This document shows, in pieces, positions 1 through 9,123 of a stretch of 64,000 nucleotides of DNA. The notes beneath the pieces were generated by a model. That model saw only the letters and a list, made by a program, of their open reading frames with translations. It did no database searches and was not told the origin of the DNA. The DNA lies in NCBI GenBank assembly GCA_013297875.1, contig JAAFIW010000013.1:57674-121673 (forward strand), written 5' to 3'. The position numbers and the translations under genes are program-made. Numbering within the stretch: position 1 is the first letter of the stretch; each line of letters starts with the position of its first letter. Source of the stretch: Comamonadaceae bacterium (GTDB taxonomy: Bacteria; Pseudomonadota; Gammaproteobacteria; Burkholderiales; Burkholderiaceae_C).

Positions 1-869
1 TTCCCGTGCCACCGGTGGACAGCACACAAGACATGCGCGCTGAAATGTCCTTGATTCTGGAGTCCCTGGGCATTCCGGTTGAGGTGTTCCACCACGAAGT
101 GGCCGGTGCCGGTCAAAACGAAATTGGCACCAAGTTCTCCACCTTGGTGCAGCGCGCCGACTGGACCATCTTGCTGAAATACGTGGTGCAAAACGTGGCC
201 CATGCCTATGGCAAAACAGCCACCTTCATGCCCAAGCCCATCGTGGGCGACAACGGCTCCGGCATGCACGTGCACCAGTCGGTGTGGAAAGACGGCAAGA
301 ACCTGTTTGCCGGTGACGGCTATGCAGGCCTGTCTGACTACGCGCTGTACTACATCGGCGGCATCATCAAGCACGCCCGTGCCTTGAACGCCATCACCAA
401 CCCTGGCACCAACAGCTACAAGCGCCTGGTTCCCGGCTTTGAAGCCCCGGTGAAATTGGCTTACTCAGCCCGCAACCGCAGCGCATCCATTCGCATTCCG
501 TATGTAGCCAACCCCAAAGGCCGCCGCATCGAAGCGCGCTTCCCCGATCCTTTGTGCAACCCGTACCTGGGCTTTGCCGCGCTGCTCATGGCCGGCCTGG
601 ACGGCGTGGAAAACAAGATCCATCCCGGCGAGGCTGCCAGCAAAGACCTGTACCACCTACCACCCGAAGAAGACGCAAAAATCCCAACCGTGTGCCACAG
701 CCTGGACCAGGCGCTGGAGTACCTGGACAAGGGCCGCAGCTTCCTGACCAAGGGCGGTGTCTTCACCGACAGCATGATCGACGCCTACATCGACCTGAAG
801 ATGCAGGAAGTCACGCGCATGCGCATGACCACGCACCCGATTGAGTTCGACATGTATTACTCGCTGTAA
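1..869 (+). CDS. glnA: Glutamine synthetase type I, C-terminal part (5' end outside window)
   Basis: This is the C-terminal part (about 288 residues) of glutamine synthetase, which makes glutamine from glutamate, ammonia and ATP in the cytoplasm. The frame is open from the first bases, so the true start lies upstream; the GTG at 6 is internal. Visible family motifs are GSGMHVHQS (the His-containing metal/ATP loop), [13 protein letters not shown], and the arginine-rich NRSASIRIP active-site segment. The protein ends normally at ITHP-type sequence and a TAA stop, followed by a clear terminator. Its downstream neighbours, glnL and glnG, are the usual regulators of nitrogen-controlled glnA expression. 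Identification is secure. Confidence 0.98.
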   Translation, partial: PVPPVDSTQDMRAEMSLILESLGIPVEVFHHEVAGAGQNEIGTKFSTLVQRADWTILLKYVVQNVAHAYGKTATFMPKPIVGDNGSGMHVHQSVWKDGKNLFAGDGYAGLSDYALYYIGGIIKHARALNAITNPGTNSYKRLVPGFEAPVKLAYSARNRSASIRIPYVANPKGRRIEARFPDPLCNPYLGFAALLMAGLDGVENKIHPGEAASKDLYHLPPEEDAKIPTVCHSLDQALEYLDKGRSFLTKGGVFTDSMIDAYIDLKMQEVTRMRMTTHPIEFDMYYSL

Positions 870-916
870 TGGGTTTGACATTCAATCACTGACTGTTTAT
901 CCAGTCTGTGGCAGCA

Positions 917-943
917 AAAGGACGGCCTTGGCCGTCCTTTTTC
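917..943 (+). terminator. Rho-independent terminator after glnA
   Basis: A GC-rich stem (GGACGGCC / GGCCGTCC) with flanking A and T runs forms a strong hairpin followed by TTTTT. It lies about 50 bp after the glnA stop and would separate glnA from the genes that follow. Confidence 0.9.
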
Positions 944-1032
944 CTTATGAGTCAAGGGTTTATTAGGCTTTTATAAAGCATTGCGCGATACTTGCGCGCC
1001 AACTTGCTCTGACGAGATGCGAGGAGATCCTC

Positions 1033-1521
1033 ATGAAATTTGTTTTTACTTTTGCCGCGCTGTTGTCCCTGGTGTGCTTGCCCGTGGTGGCGCAAGACAA
1101 GATTTACCGCTGTGCCGGTAACGTGTACACCAACAATGAGACCGAGGCCAATGCCAAAGGCTGCAAACTGGTCGAAGGTGGCAACGTTACGGTGGTGCAA
1201 GGCACCAAGGTGCAAACCGGCGCAACACCAGTGCGTGTGGCGGCGGTCACGCCACCCAGCGGCTCACGCATCGATTCGGGTGACCAGAAAGCCCGTGACA
1301 ACGACGCCAAATCCATTCTGGAATCCGAGTTGAAAAAGTCTGAATCACGGCTGGCCGACTTGCTCAAGGAATACAACAACGGCGAGCCCGACAAGCTAGG
1401 TCCCGAGACCCGTAACCACCAGAAGTGGCTGGATCGCGTAGCCGACTTGAAGGCCAATATCGCCCGCATGGAAAGCGATATCAACGGCATCAAACGCGAG
1501 TTGAATCGCACCCCCCGATAG
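1033..1521 (+). CDS. Secreted hypothetical protein between glnA and glnL
   Basis: A 162-residue protein with a typical Sec signal peptide (residues 1-21, cleavage near VVAQ) and a short N-terminal region IYRCAGNVYTN resembling DUF4124-type periplasmic proteins. The C-terminal half (about 95-160) is rich in Glu, Lys, Arg and Leu and looks helical, possibly coiled-coil. An AGGAG ribosome-binding site precedes the ATG. The stop TAG overlaps the probable GTG start of glnL by one base, so the two are likely translated together. Its function is unknown. The position between glnA and ntrBC hints at envelope housekeeping, but nothing in the sequence links it to nitrogen control. Confidence 0.85.
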   Translation: MKFVFTFAALLSLVCLPVVAQDKIYRCAGNVYTNNETEANAKGCKLVEGGNVTVVQGTKVQTGATPVRVAAVTPPSGSRIDSGDQKARDNDAKSILESELKKSESRLADLLKEYNNGEPDKLGPETRNHQKWLDRVADLKANIARMESDINGIKRELNRTPR

Positions 1522-2639
1522 TGGTAACAAAGCTGGCCAACGCGCCTGCTGCAACCAGACTTCACCCAGGCGCGATACCTGCGGGTCACGCCTCACAGCG
1601 CTTTCAATCCTTTGACCTGTTGGCTACCCTGGTGGCTGTGGTGCGCCGTAACGGGCAGGTGGTTTTTGCCAACACGGCACTGGAAGACGCCCTGGGCATC
1701 TCGCGTCGTGTCATCGAAGGCTCCCGCCTGACCGACTGTTTCACCGAGCCCCACACCCTGCAAAACGCGCTGGAAGCCGCCGGCAGCAATGCCTTTGCCG
1801 CCCTGAGGTATGACGCCTGGTTGCTGCGCCCAGGCCACGAGCCCATGCCGGTGCACGTGGTGGTGGCGCAGACCGAGCAGGCCGACCAAATGGTGGTGGA
1901 GTTGCTGCCGCTGGAAGCGCAGGCCAAGCAAGACCGTGAAGAGCGCCTGGTCGACCAGGCCCAAGCCAACAAGGAATTGATCCGCAACCTGGCGCATGAA
2001 ATCAAAAACCCGCTGGGCGGCATACGCGGCGCGGCGCAGCTGTTGCAGACCGAGATCGATTCCAGCCTGACCGAATACACGCAGGTCATCATCCACGAGG
2101 CGGACCGGCTGCAAACCCTGGTGGATCGCTTGCTGGCTCCGCACCGCAAGCCCCATGTGGTGGGCGATGTGAACATTCACGAGGTCTGTGAGCGGGTGCG
2201 CTCCCTGATCGTGGCGGAGTTTCCCAAAGGCTTGCGCGTGGTGCGCGAGTACGACATTTCCATCCCCGAGTTTCGCGGCGACCGCGAGCAACTGATTCAA
2301 GCGGTGCTGAACATCGCGCATAACGCTTGCCAGGCACTGGCTGAGCGCCGGTTGGTGGGGGACGCGCAGCTGACGTTTCGCACCCGTATTGCCCGGCAAG
2401 TGACTTTTGGCAAGCAACGCTATCGACTGGCACTGGAATTGCGTGTATCGGACAACGGGCCCGGTGTGCCGGACTCCATCAAAGACCGCATTTTTTTCCC
2501 GCTGGTGTCGGGCAGGGAAGGCGGCTCTGGGTTGGGGCTCACGCTCGCACAAACCTTTGTGCAGCAACACCACGGCCTGATTGAGTGCGACAGCGTGCCG
2601 GGGAAAACAGACTTCAGGATTCTGATTCCCCTGCCGTAG
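1521..2639 (+). CDS. glnL: Nitrogen regulation sensor kinase NtrB
   Basis: A 372-residue histidine kinase that phosphorylates or dephosphorylates NtrC according to nitrogen status (via PII). An N-terminal PAS-like domain (about 30-130) is followed by the H-box LAHEIKNPLGG with the phospho-accepting His near residue 159. The ATPase domain has an N-box (NIAHNACQAL), a DNGPGVP G1 box and a GGSGLGL G2 box. The GTG at 1521 was chosen because it overlaps the previous stop and gives a normal NtrB length; longer in-frame starts lie inside the upstream gene. glnG follows after 34 bp. Confidence 0.95.
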   Translation: MVTKLANAPAATRLHPGAIPAGHASQRFQSFDLLATLVAVVRRNGQVVFANTALEDALGISRRVIEGSRLTDCFTEPHTLQNALEAAGSNAFAALRYDAWLLRPGHEPMPVHVVVAQTEQADQMVVELLPLEAQAKQDREERLVDQAQANKELIRNLAHEIKNPLGGIRGAAQLLQTEIDSSLTEYTQVIIHEADRLQTLVDRLLAPHRKPHVVGDVNIHEVCERVRSLIVAEFPKGLRVVREYDISIPEFRGDREQLIQAVLNIAHNACQALAERRLVGDAQLTFRTRIARQVTFGKQRYRLALELRVSDNGPGVPDSIKDRIFFPLVSGREGGSGLGLTLAQTFVQQHHGLIECDSVPGKTDFRILIPLP

Positions 2640-2673
2640 CGCACAGAGCGCGTTGAACAAACCAGGGCGAACG

Positions 2674-4191
2674 ATGAAGCCGATTTGGATAGTAGATGAC
2701 GACCAGTCGATCCGCTTTGTGCTTGAAAAGGCACTTTTGCGCGAAGACCTGCCCACCCGCAGCTTTACCAACGCCCGCGACGTGTTGGCTGCATTGGCCG
2801 CTGCCAACGATGACGAGCCGGGCAACAGTGGCCCGCAAATTCTGGTCAGCGACATCCGCATGCCCGGCAGTTCCGGACTGGATCTGCTGGCCAAGATCAA
2901 GGAAAAACACCCCGGCTTGCCCGTGATCATCATGACGGCGTTTTCCGATCTGGACAGTGCCGTCTCGGCCTTTCAAGGCGGTGCCTTCGAGTACCTGCCC
3001 AAACCGTTTGACTTACCCAAGGCCATTGAGCTGATTCGCCGCGCCGTGCAAGAAAGCCAGCGCGAAGAAGTGGCCGAAGAGCGCATGGTGGCTGCGCCGG
3101 AAATGCTGGGCCAGGCACCTGCGATGCAAGACGTGTTTCGGGCCATTGGTCGCTTGAGCCAAAGCAATGTCACGGTGATGATCACTGGCGAATCCGGCTC
3201 GGGCAAAGAGTTGGTGGCGCGCGCATTGCACAAGCACTCGCCGCGCGCCAGCGGCCCGTTTGTTGCGATCAACACCGCAGCCATTCCCAAAGACCTGCTG
3301 GAGTCTGAACTGTTTGGCCACGAGCGCGGCGCATTTACCGGTGCGCAAACCATGCGCCGTGGCCGCTTTGAGCAGGCCGATGGCGGCACGCTGTTTCTGG
3401 ACGAAATTGGCGACATGCCGTTTGATTTGCAAACCCGCTTGCTGCGTGTTCTCTCAGATGGCCATTTTTACCGGGTCGGCGGCCACAGCGCGGTGAAAAC
3501 CAATGTGCGCGTCATCGCTGCGACGCACCAGGATCTGGAGCAGCGCGTCAAAGATGGTGGCTTTCGCGAAGACCTGTTTCACCGCCTGAACGTGATCCGC
3601 CTGCGCCTGCCCCGCCTGACGGATCGGCGTGAAGACGTGCCCATGCTGACCCGCCACTTTCTTCAGCAAAGCGCCAAGCAACTGGGCGTGGATCCCAAGC
3701 GCATCGCCGATGCCGCCTTGGCCCAGCTGGGTCAATTTGACTTTCCTGGCAATGTGCGCCAGCTGGAAAACATCTGCCATTGGCTCACGGTGATGGCCCC
3801 CTCGCAAGTCATTGAAGCCAAAGACCTGCCGCCCGAGGTGCTGGCCAGCCAGGCCCTCACGGCCATCGGTGCCGCAGCGCGTGCTGTTGCGCCAGCCCCT
3901 GCCGAGCCAACGCTGGCCCCAGAGGCCGCGATGGCACTGCCTAGCAACCCGCCAACGCCGGCAGACCCCAGCGAAGTCAGCAGTTGGGAAAATGGTCTGG
4001 AGCATGAAGCCCATGCCTTGCTGGCCGCTGGCCGCACCGACGTCTGGGACGAGTTGACCCGGCGCATGGAGTCCCGCCTGATTCGTACTGCGCTGCTCAA
4101 CACCCGAGGCCGCCGCATCGAGGCCGCCCAAAAACTCGGCATAGGCCGCAACACCATCACCCGCAAAATTCAGGAACTGGGGCTGGAATAG
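2674..4191 (+). CDS. glnG: Nitrogen regulation response regulator NtrC
   Basis: A 505-residue sigma-54 activator, the partner of NtrB. The receiver domain (1-125) carries the DD pair at 8-9 and the phosphorylation site Asp60 in SDIRMPG, about six residues later than usual because of a short Asp/Gly-rich insert. The AAA+ domain (about 145-380) has Walker A GESGSGKE, the sigma-54 contact loop GAFTGA and Walker B GGTLFLDE. A Pro/Ala-rich linker leads to a Fis-type helix-turn-helix at the C-terminus. The ATG at 2674 gives the standard N-terminus; an in-frame upstream start would add seven residues. Expected targets are glnA and nitrogen assimilation genes. Confidence 0.97.
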   Translation: MKPIWIVDDDQSIRFVLEKALLREDLPTRSFTNARDVLAALAAANDDEPGNSGPQILVSDIRMPGSSGLDLLAKIKEKHPGLPVIIMTAFSDLDSAVSAFQGGAFEYLPKPFDLPKAIELIRRAVQESQREEVAEERMVAAPEMLGQAPAMQDVFRAIGRLSQSNVTVMITGESGSGKELVARALHKHSPRASGPFVAINTAAIPKDLLESELFGHERGAFTGAQTMRRGRFEQADGGTLFLDEIGDMPFDLQTRLLRVLSDGHFYRVGGHSAVKTNVRVIAATHQDLEQRVKDGGFREDLFHRLNVIRLRLPRLTDRREDVPMLTRHFLQQSAKQLGVDPKRIADAALAQLGQFDFPGNVRQLENICHWLTVMAPSQVIEAKDLPPEVLASQALTAIGAAARAVAPAPAEPTLAPEAAMALPSNPPTPADPSEVSSWENGLEHEAHALLAAGRTDVWDELTRRMESRLIRTALLNTRGRRIEAAQKLGIGRNTITRKIQELGLE

Positions 4192-4196
4192 CCTGG

Positions 4197-4264
4197 TTTT
4201 CAAGCCAAATCGGCTGCTCGCCCTTGTCTTTATTGCCAGGACAGCTACGAAATTAATAGCAAAA
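4197..4264 (+). repeat. Dispersed 68-bp element, diverged copy
   Basis: It starts just after the glnG stop with TTTTCAAGCCAAATCGGC and ends with AGCTACGAAATTAATAGC. It matches the two halves of the element seen at 53.0 and 61.6 kb, but with the central CTCAAGC degenerated. Confidence 0.7.
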
Positions 4265-4281
4265 TTTCCATGCAAGCGACG

Positions 4282-4764
4282 CTACACCGGTAGCGCCGTG
4301 GTTGCCTTCACCCGATCCAGCACAAAGCTGGTTTTGCAGTCCTGCACGCTGGGGTGCTTGAGCAGGGTGTCCATGATGAAGCGGCTGTAGTGCTGCATGT
4401 CGGCCACCACCACGCGCAGCAGGTAGTCCATCTCGCCGGTCAGCGCCGCGCATTCCACCACCTCGGGCCAGGCCTGTACGCTGGCGCGAAACAAATCCAT
4501 GGGGTTGCGTTTGTGGCTCTCGGTGTGCTTTTCCAGCCGCACATTCAGGTAGGCCGTGAGGCCCAGACCGACTGATTCGGGCTTGACGATGGCCACGTAG
4601 CGGTCAATCACGCCCGCTTCTTCCAGACGTTTGACGCGGCGCAGCACGGCGCTGGCCGACAGGCCCACCTGCTGGCCAATCACTTCATAGGTTTCGCGAC
4701 CGTTGTGTTGCAGCGCTCGCAAAATGGTCTTGTCGAGCTTGTCGAGTGTGAAATCTTCAGTCAT
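4282..4764 (-). CDS. Lrp/AsnC family transcriptional regulator
   Basis: A 160-residue regulator with an N-terminal winged helix-turn-helix (about 8-65; GQQVGLSASAVLRRVKRLEE is the recognition region) and a C-terminal RAM ligand-binding domain (about 70-155) containing the GEMDYLLRV motif typical of Lrp/AsnC proteins. Such proteins sense amino acids as dimers or octamers. It is divergent from the lipase gene with about 130 bp between them. Phenylalanine/tyrosine catabolic genes lie 2-4 kb away, but no direct link can be shown. Confidence 0.93.
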   Translation of the reverse strand: MTEDFTLDKLDKTILRALQHNGRETYEVIGQQVGLSASAVLRRVKRLEEAGVIDRYVAIVKPESVGLGLTAYLNVRLEKHTESHKRNPMDLFRASVQAWPEVVECAALTGEMDYLLRVVVADMQHYSRFIMDTLLKHPSVQDCKTSFVLDRVKATTALPV

Positions 4765-4896
4765 GAAGCAATATTAGTGCGTTGTTTGGCGATTTTTTGC
4801 ATGCAAGGGTTAGTCCGTATATGACCACGAAGCGCTTGCAGAAACAATGCGCCACCCAAAAAAGCACGACCGTGCATAAAACCTGGAGACAAATTC

Positions 4897-5835
4897 ATGA
4901 CTTCTTTCTTCTCGGCCCCGCGCCGTTTGGTCTGGCTGCTGGCCATGCTCTTTTCGCTGTTGGCTGCAAGCCCTGCCCAGGCCCAAACGGACTACACCAA
5001 AACCCGCTACCCGGTGGTGCTGGTGCACGGCTTGTTTGGCTTTGATTCTTTCCTGGGGCTGGACTATTTTTACGGCATTCCCGACGGCTTGCGCCAGGGC
5101 GGTGCCAAGGTGTATGTGGCCCAGGTATCGGCGGCCAACAGCACCGAGGTGCGTGGTGAGCAACTACTGGCCCAGGTGCGCAACATTCTGGCGCTGACGG
5201 GTGCGGCTAAGGTGAACCTGATTGGCCATTCGCACGGCGGCCCCACCATTCGCTATGTGGCGGGTGTGGCACCCCAGCTGGTGGCCTCGGCCACATCGAT
5301 TGGTGGGGTCAACAAAGGCTCGACGGTGGCCGATGTGCTGCGCGGCACAGTGCCGCCAGGTACCTTGTCTGAAGTGGTCGTCAATAACGCCGCCAAAGCC
5401 TTTGTGGCCTTGATCAACCTGGGCTCGGGTGGCACCAGCCTGCCGCAAATGCCCACCGCCGCGCTCGATTCGCTGTCCACCGCCGGTTCGTTGAAATTCA
5501 ACACCCGCTTTCCGCAAGCGCTGCCCAGCGGTTGCGGTAGCGGTGCCGAGCTGGTCAATGGCGTGCGCTACTACTCCTGGACCGGTGTGCAAGCTGTGAC
5601 CAACATCTTTGACATCAGCGACGGCTCGCTGGGCATCTTGAGCCTGGTGTTTGGCCAGGCCAACGACGGCCTGGTGTCGGCCTGCTCCTCGCGCCTGGGC
5701 ACGCACCTGGGAGACTACCGCCAAAACCACCTGGATGAAGTGAACCAGGTGCTGGGCCTGCGCGACTGGTTCTCGCCAGACCCGGTCACGCTGTATCGTC
5801 AGCACGCCAATCGTCTCAAGCAGGCTGGCTTGTGA
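4897..5835 (+). CDS. Secreted triacylglycerol lipase (family I)
   Basis: A 312-residue extracellular lipase of the Pseudomonas/Burkholderia family I type. A Sec signal peptide covers about residues 1-30 (ends QAQ). The mature start YPVVLVHGLFGFD carries the oxyanion-hole HG motif. The nucleophile elbow GHSHGG places the catalytic Ser near 112. The catalytic Asp is expected in QANDGLVS and the His in NHLDEVNQ. It would be exported by Sec, folded in the periplasm by the foldase encoded just downstream, and secreted by a type II system. The upstream sequence carries a GAGAC site before the ATG. Confidence 0.94.
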   Translation: MTSFFSAPRRLVWLLAMLFSLLAASPAQAQTDYTKTRYPVVLVHGLFGFDSFLGLDYFYGIPDGLRQGGAKVYVAQVSAANSTEVRGEQLLAQVRNILALTGAAKVNLIGHSHGGPTIRYVAGVAPQLVASATSIGGVNKGSTVADVLRGTVPPGTLSEVVVNNAAKAFVALINLGSGGTSLPQMPTAALDSLSTAGSLKFNTRFPQALPSGCGSGAELVNGVRYYSWTGVQAVTNIFDISDGSLGILSLVFGQANDGLVSACSSRLGTHLGDYRQNHLDEVNQVLGLRDWFSPDPVTLYRQHANRLKQAGL

Positions 5836-5842
5836 TTTGATC

Positions 5843-5943
5843 GATGACAGATGACCGCACCCTGTGGGTGGCGATGACAGATGACAGGCCGGCTGTTCGT
5901 CATCCGTCATGGAGCCGCCCCAACGGCGAAATCATCTGTCATG
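5843..5943. repeat. GATGACAGATGAC palindromic repeat, copy 1
   Basis: Two direct GATGACAGATGAC units are followed by inverted units (GTCATCCGTCAT, ATCATCTGTCAT) separated by GC-rich spacers. The array fills the gap between the lipase and foldase genes and can fold back on itself. Confidence 0.85.
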
Positions 5944-5950
5944 ATTTCGC

Positions 5951-6922
5951 ATGCCCCACATGAATTCCGGTGTCGTACGCGTTGCGATTTTTGGCGCAGC
6001 GGCCATTGTGCTGATGGTTTTCTGGCTTCGCACCAGCAAGCCGCCTGCCAAGCCTGCCGCCGTGGAAGCGGTCACGCAGACCGCTGCTACAGCCACCAAG
6101 GCGCCCGCCCTCGCGGCCAGTGGGGCCAGCACCACCAGCACCGCATCAAGCACCACCGTGGCCGACCCCTTGCTGACCGCTGATCTGCGCCACACGCTGG
6201 AGTTGATGATGCTGGAGGCCTCGATACCCGGCAACGACGACCTGGCGCAAAACCCCGCTGCCCTCAAGCAACGCTTGCTGGCCCGCGTGCCGCATCATTT
6301 CCCAGCGGATCAGGTCGCGCGCGCCAATGCGCTGGTGACCCGCTATGTGGACTACCGCGTGGCGCTGGGCACCCTGAAGCCACCTGCCAATCCCAACGAC
6401 CCAGATGCCTTGCGCACCGCCTTGCTGGCCCGTGCGCAACTGCGCGATCGTCACTTCACGCCTGCCGAATACGAGGCCTTGTTTGCCAAAGAGGAGGCGC
6501 TGGATCGCTACACCCAGACCCAAATGGACATTGCGCGCCAGACGCAGCTTTCCCCCGCCCAGCGCCAGGCGGCGCTGCAAGAAGCCGAGCGCATCCTCAG
6601 CCCGCAGGTGCAGGCCGAGCGGGCGGACTCGCAGCGGCACTTGGCCGTGGGCGCACAAACCGCCGCCATGGATGCGCAAGGCACCAGCGAGCGCGAGCGC
6701 TACACCCAGCGCAGCGCCGCCTTTGGCCCCGATGCTGCCCTGCGCCTGGGCCAGTTGGACAGCCAGGAGCGCGACTGGCAGGCTCGCCTGAGCGAATACG
6801 CCGCTGCGCGCGACGCGAAAGTGGGCGACAGCGCCCTGGAGCAGCTGGGTCAGCGTCTGTTCAGCGAACAAGAGCGCCTGCGCATCGACGCGGCTTTGGC
6901 GGCACGATCAGCGCCGAAATAA
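5951..6922 (+). CDS. lifO: Lipase-specific foldase (Lif-type chaperone)
   Basis: A 323-residue inner-membrane-anchored periplasmic chaperone, assigned by its place just after a family I lipase and by its architecture. One transmembrane helix (about residues 8-26) is followed by an Ala/Thr/Pro linker and a long helical domain rich in Arg, Gln, Glu and Ala. The family signature RxxFDY(F/C)L(S/T)A should occur near the start of the folded domain; here the matching place reads RHTLELMMLEAS, clearly diverged. An alternative ATG three codons downstream is possible. Family membership is likely; whether it is a fully typical foldase is less sure. Confidence 0.85.
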   Translation: MPHMNSGVVRVAIFGAAAIVLMVFWLRTSKPPAKPAAVEAVTQTAATATKAPALAASGASTTSTASSTTVADPLLTADLRHTLELMMLEASIPGNDDLAQNPAALKQRLLARVPHHFPADQVARANALVTRYVDYRVALGTLKPPANPNDPDALRTALLARAQLRDRHFTPAEYEALFAKEEALDRYTQTQMDIARQTQLSPAQRQAALQEAERILSPQVQAERADSQRHLAVGAQTAAMDAQGTSERERYTQRSAAFGPDAALRLGQLDSQERDWQARLSEYAAARDAKVGDSALEQLGQRLFSEQERLRIDAALAARSAPK

Positions 6923-7036
6923 ATTGCGACGCAGGTTTGTTGCGTCAAGCCTCGCTTGATCGCTACACATTGACATAAAACTCAGGCGCAAGCGCCCTAC
7001 AGTGCAGGGCACCTCAACGCCCACTGCAAGGCCCAC

Positions 7037-8158
7037 ATGAACGCTCCTTTGCCCACCCCGACAACCGCTGCCTGGGACAACCCCATGGGTACCGACGGTT
7101 TTGAATTCATCGAATACGCCGCACCCGACCCGGCCGCCATGGGCGCACTGTTCGAGCGCATGGGCTTCGTGGCCATTGCCAAACACCGCCACAAAAACGT
7201 GCTGCTGTACCGCCAGGGCGGCATCAACTTCATCATCAACGCCGAGCCCGACAGCTTCGCCCAGCGCTTTGCTCGCCTGCACGGCCCCAGCATCTGCGCC
7301 ATCGCCTTTCGCGTGCAAGACGCCCGCGCCGCCTACGCCCGCGCGCAGTCGCTCGGTGCCTGGGGCTACGCAGGCACTGCAGGCCCGGGCGAGCTGAACA
7401 TTCCGGCCATCAAAGGCATTGGCGACAGCGTGATTTACCTGGTGGACAAGTGGCGCGGCAAAAACGGCGCGCAAGAGGGCGACATTGGCAACATCGGCTT
7501 TTTTGATGTGGACTTTGAGCCGCTGGCACCCAACTCGGGCGCGGCGCTGAACCCCGCCGGCCACGGCCTGACCTACATCGACCACCTGACGCACAACGTG
7601 CACCGCGGCCGCATGAACGAGTGGGCCGACTTTTACGAGCGCCTGTTCAACTTCCGCGAAGTTCGCTACTTTGATATTGAAGGCCAAGTCACCGGCGTCA
7701 AAAGCAAGGCCATGACCAGCCCCTGCGGAAAAATCCGCATCCCCATCAATGAAGAAGGCAACGAAAAAGCCGGGCAGATTCAGGAGTATCTGGACAAATA
7801 CCACGGCGAAGGCATCCAGCACATCGCCATGGGCTCGACCCATTTGCCCGCCACGGTAGACGCGCTACGCGCCAGCGGCATCAAGCTGCTGGACACCATC
7901 GACACCTATTACGAACTGATCGACAAACGCATTCCTGGGCATGGAGAAGACGTGGCGCAGCTCAAGCAGCGCAAGATTCTGGTCGACGGCAAAAAGGGCG
8001 CGTTGCTGCTGCAAATCTTCAGCGAGAACCAGCTGGGGCCGATCTTTTTTGAATTCATTCAGCGCAAGGGCGACGACGGGTTTGGGGAGGGGAATTTCAA
8101 GGCTTTGTTTGAGAGCATTGAGCTAGACCAAATGCGCCGCGGCGTCTTGGCCGCGTGA
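7037..8158 (+). CDS. hppD: 4-Hydroxyphenylpyruvate dioxygenase
   Basis: A 373-residue non-haem Fe(II) dioxygenase converting 4-hydroxyphenylpyruvate to homogentisate in tyrosine degradation. It has two vicinal-oxygen-chelate domains. The iron ligands are visible as His in YIDHLTHNV, His in GIQHIAM and Glu in IFFEFIQRKG, and the C-terminal GFGEGNFKALFESIE motif is diagnostic. Length is normal for bacterial enzymes. Phenylalanine hydroxylase follows 130 bp downstream on the same strand, so the two form a phenylalanine-tyrosine-homogentisate segment. No homogentisate 1,2-dioxygenase is in the window. Confidence 0.97.
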   Translation: MNAPLPTPTTAAWDNPMGTDGFEFIEYAAPDPAAMGALFERMGFVAIAKHRHKNVLLYRQGGINFIINAEPDSFAQRFARLHGPSICAIAFRVQDARAAYARAQSLGAWGYAGTAGPGELNIPAIKGIGDSVIYLVDKWRGKNGAQEGDIGNIGFFDVDFEPLAPNSGAALNPAGHGLTYIDHLTHNVHRGRMNEWADFYERLFNFREVRYFDIEGQVTGVKSKAMTSPCGKIRIPINEEGNEKAGQIQEYLDKYHGEGIQHIAMGSTHLPATVDALRASGIKLLDTIDTYYELIDKRIPGHGEDVAQLKQRKILVDGKKGALLLQIFSENQLGPIFFEFIQRKGDDGFGEGNFKALFESIELDQMRRGVLAA

Positions 8159-8289
8159 CCTTCGAGAAACGCCCCATGCCGTTGTTGCGGCTGCTTGCCG
8201 TAGCGCTGCTACTGTCTGCGCAGCCACGCCTAGGCCTGGGACGTTTTCGAAGGTCTGGAACCGTTTGTGCGATCTGAAAGTTGGAACCC

Positions 8290-9123
8290 ATGATCCTCCA
8301 AGCCGCCACCTACGGCGCCAGCGACCGGCCCCCGCGCGGCGACTACAGCCGCTGCGCACCGGACTACACCTGCCCGCAAAACCACGCCGCCTACACCGCT
8401 GCCGACCACGATACCTACCGCCGTCTGTACGAGCGCCAGGCCGCGCTGCTGCCAGGTCTGGCCTGCGATGCCTTCATTGACGCGCTGCCGTCGCTGGGTG
8501 TCAAAGATCACATCCCACGCTTTGAAGAGATCAACGAGCGCCTGTTCAAAGCCACGCAATGGGAAATCGTCGCCGTGCCGGGGCTGATTCCCGAGGTGCC
8601 GTTTTTCACCCTGCTGGCCAACCGCAAATTCCCGGTGACCGACTGGATTCGTACACCGGCTGAGTTTGACTACATCGTCGAGCCCGACATTTTTCACGAC
8701 CTCTTTGGCCATGTGCCGCTGCTGTTCAACCCCGTGTTTGCCGACTACGTGCAGCGCTACGGCCAGGGCGGCCTGAAGGCCGACAGCCTGGGGGCCTGCG
8801 AGCAATTGAGCCGCCTATATTGGTACACGATTGAGTTTGGCCTGCTCAAGCAAAAGGACGGCTTGCGGGCTTATGGCGCTGGCATCTTGAGCTCTAGCGG
8901 CGAACTGCAACACGCGGTACACAGCCCGGAGCCCCTGCGCCTGCCGCTTCAGCTGGAGCGCACCATGCGCACCCGCTACAAGATCGACACCTACCAGCAA
9001 ACCTACTTTGTGATTGATAGCTTCGAGCAGCTGTTCGAGATGACCGCGCCCGACTTTGCACCCGTGTACAGCCAGGTCATGGCCTTGCCTGAGATTGCTG
9101 CCAACGGCGAAATGGCGGCCTGA
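8290..9123 (+). CDS. phhA: Phenylalanine 4-monooxygenase
   Basis: A 277-residue pterin-dependent hydroxylase turning phenylalanine into tyrosine. The iron site HDLFGH gives ligands His136 and His141, with the third ligand Glu expected in YWYTIEFGL. PGLIPEVPFF and YFVIDSFEQLF are family hallmarks, and the length is normal for the monomeric bacterial form. The ATG at 8290 is preferred over an in-frame TTG at 8281. A pterin-4a-carbinolamine dehydratase (phhB) is not adjacent. It lies downstream of hppD, consistent with aromatic amino acid catabolism. Confidence 0.97.
   Translation: MILQAATYGASDRPPRGDYSRCAPDYTCPQNHAAYTAADHDTYRRLYERQAALLPGLACDAFIDALPSLGVKDHIPRFEEINERLFKATQWEIVAVPGLIPEVPFFTLLANRKFPVTDWIRTPAEFDYIVEPDIFHDLFGHVPLLFNPVFADYVQRYGQGGLKADSLGACEQLSRLYWYTIEFGLLKQKDGLRAYGAGILSSSGELQHAVHSPEPLRLPLQLERTMRTRYKIDTYQQTYFVIDSFEQLFEMTAPDFAPVYSQVMALPEIAANGEMAA

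Noticed and set aside
1425..1520. Upstream extension of the NtrB reading frame starting inside the previous gene.
   Set aside because: The extension overlaps the secreted protein gene and lacks NtrB homology; GTG 1521 gives normal length.
6970..7003. TTGACA hexamer and TACAGT before hppD as a promoter.
   Set aside because: The spacing is 22 bp, longer than the usual 16-18, so the two hexamers do not form a convincing sigma-70 promoter.
8176..8293. Possible short ORF of 33 residues (MPLLRLLAVALLLSAQPRLG...) before phhA, with AWDVFEGLEPFVRSES in another frame.
   Set aside because: The signal-like start and the tail lie in different frames, so it may be a degraded gene or chance. No Cys motif, conservation or ribosome site could be judged.
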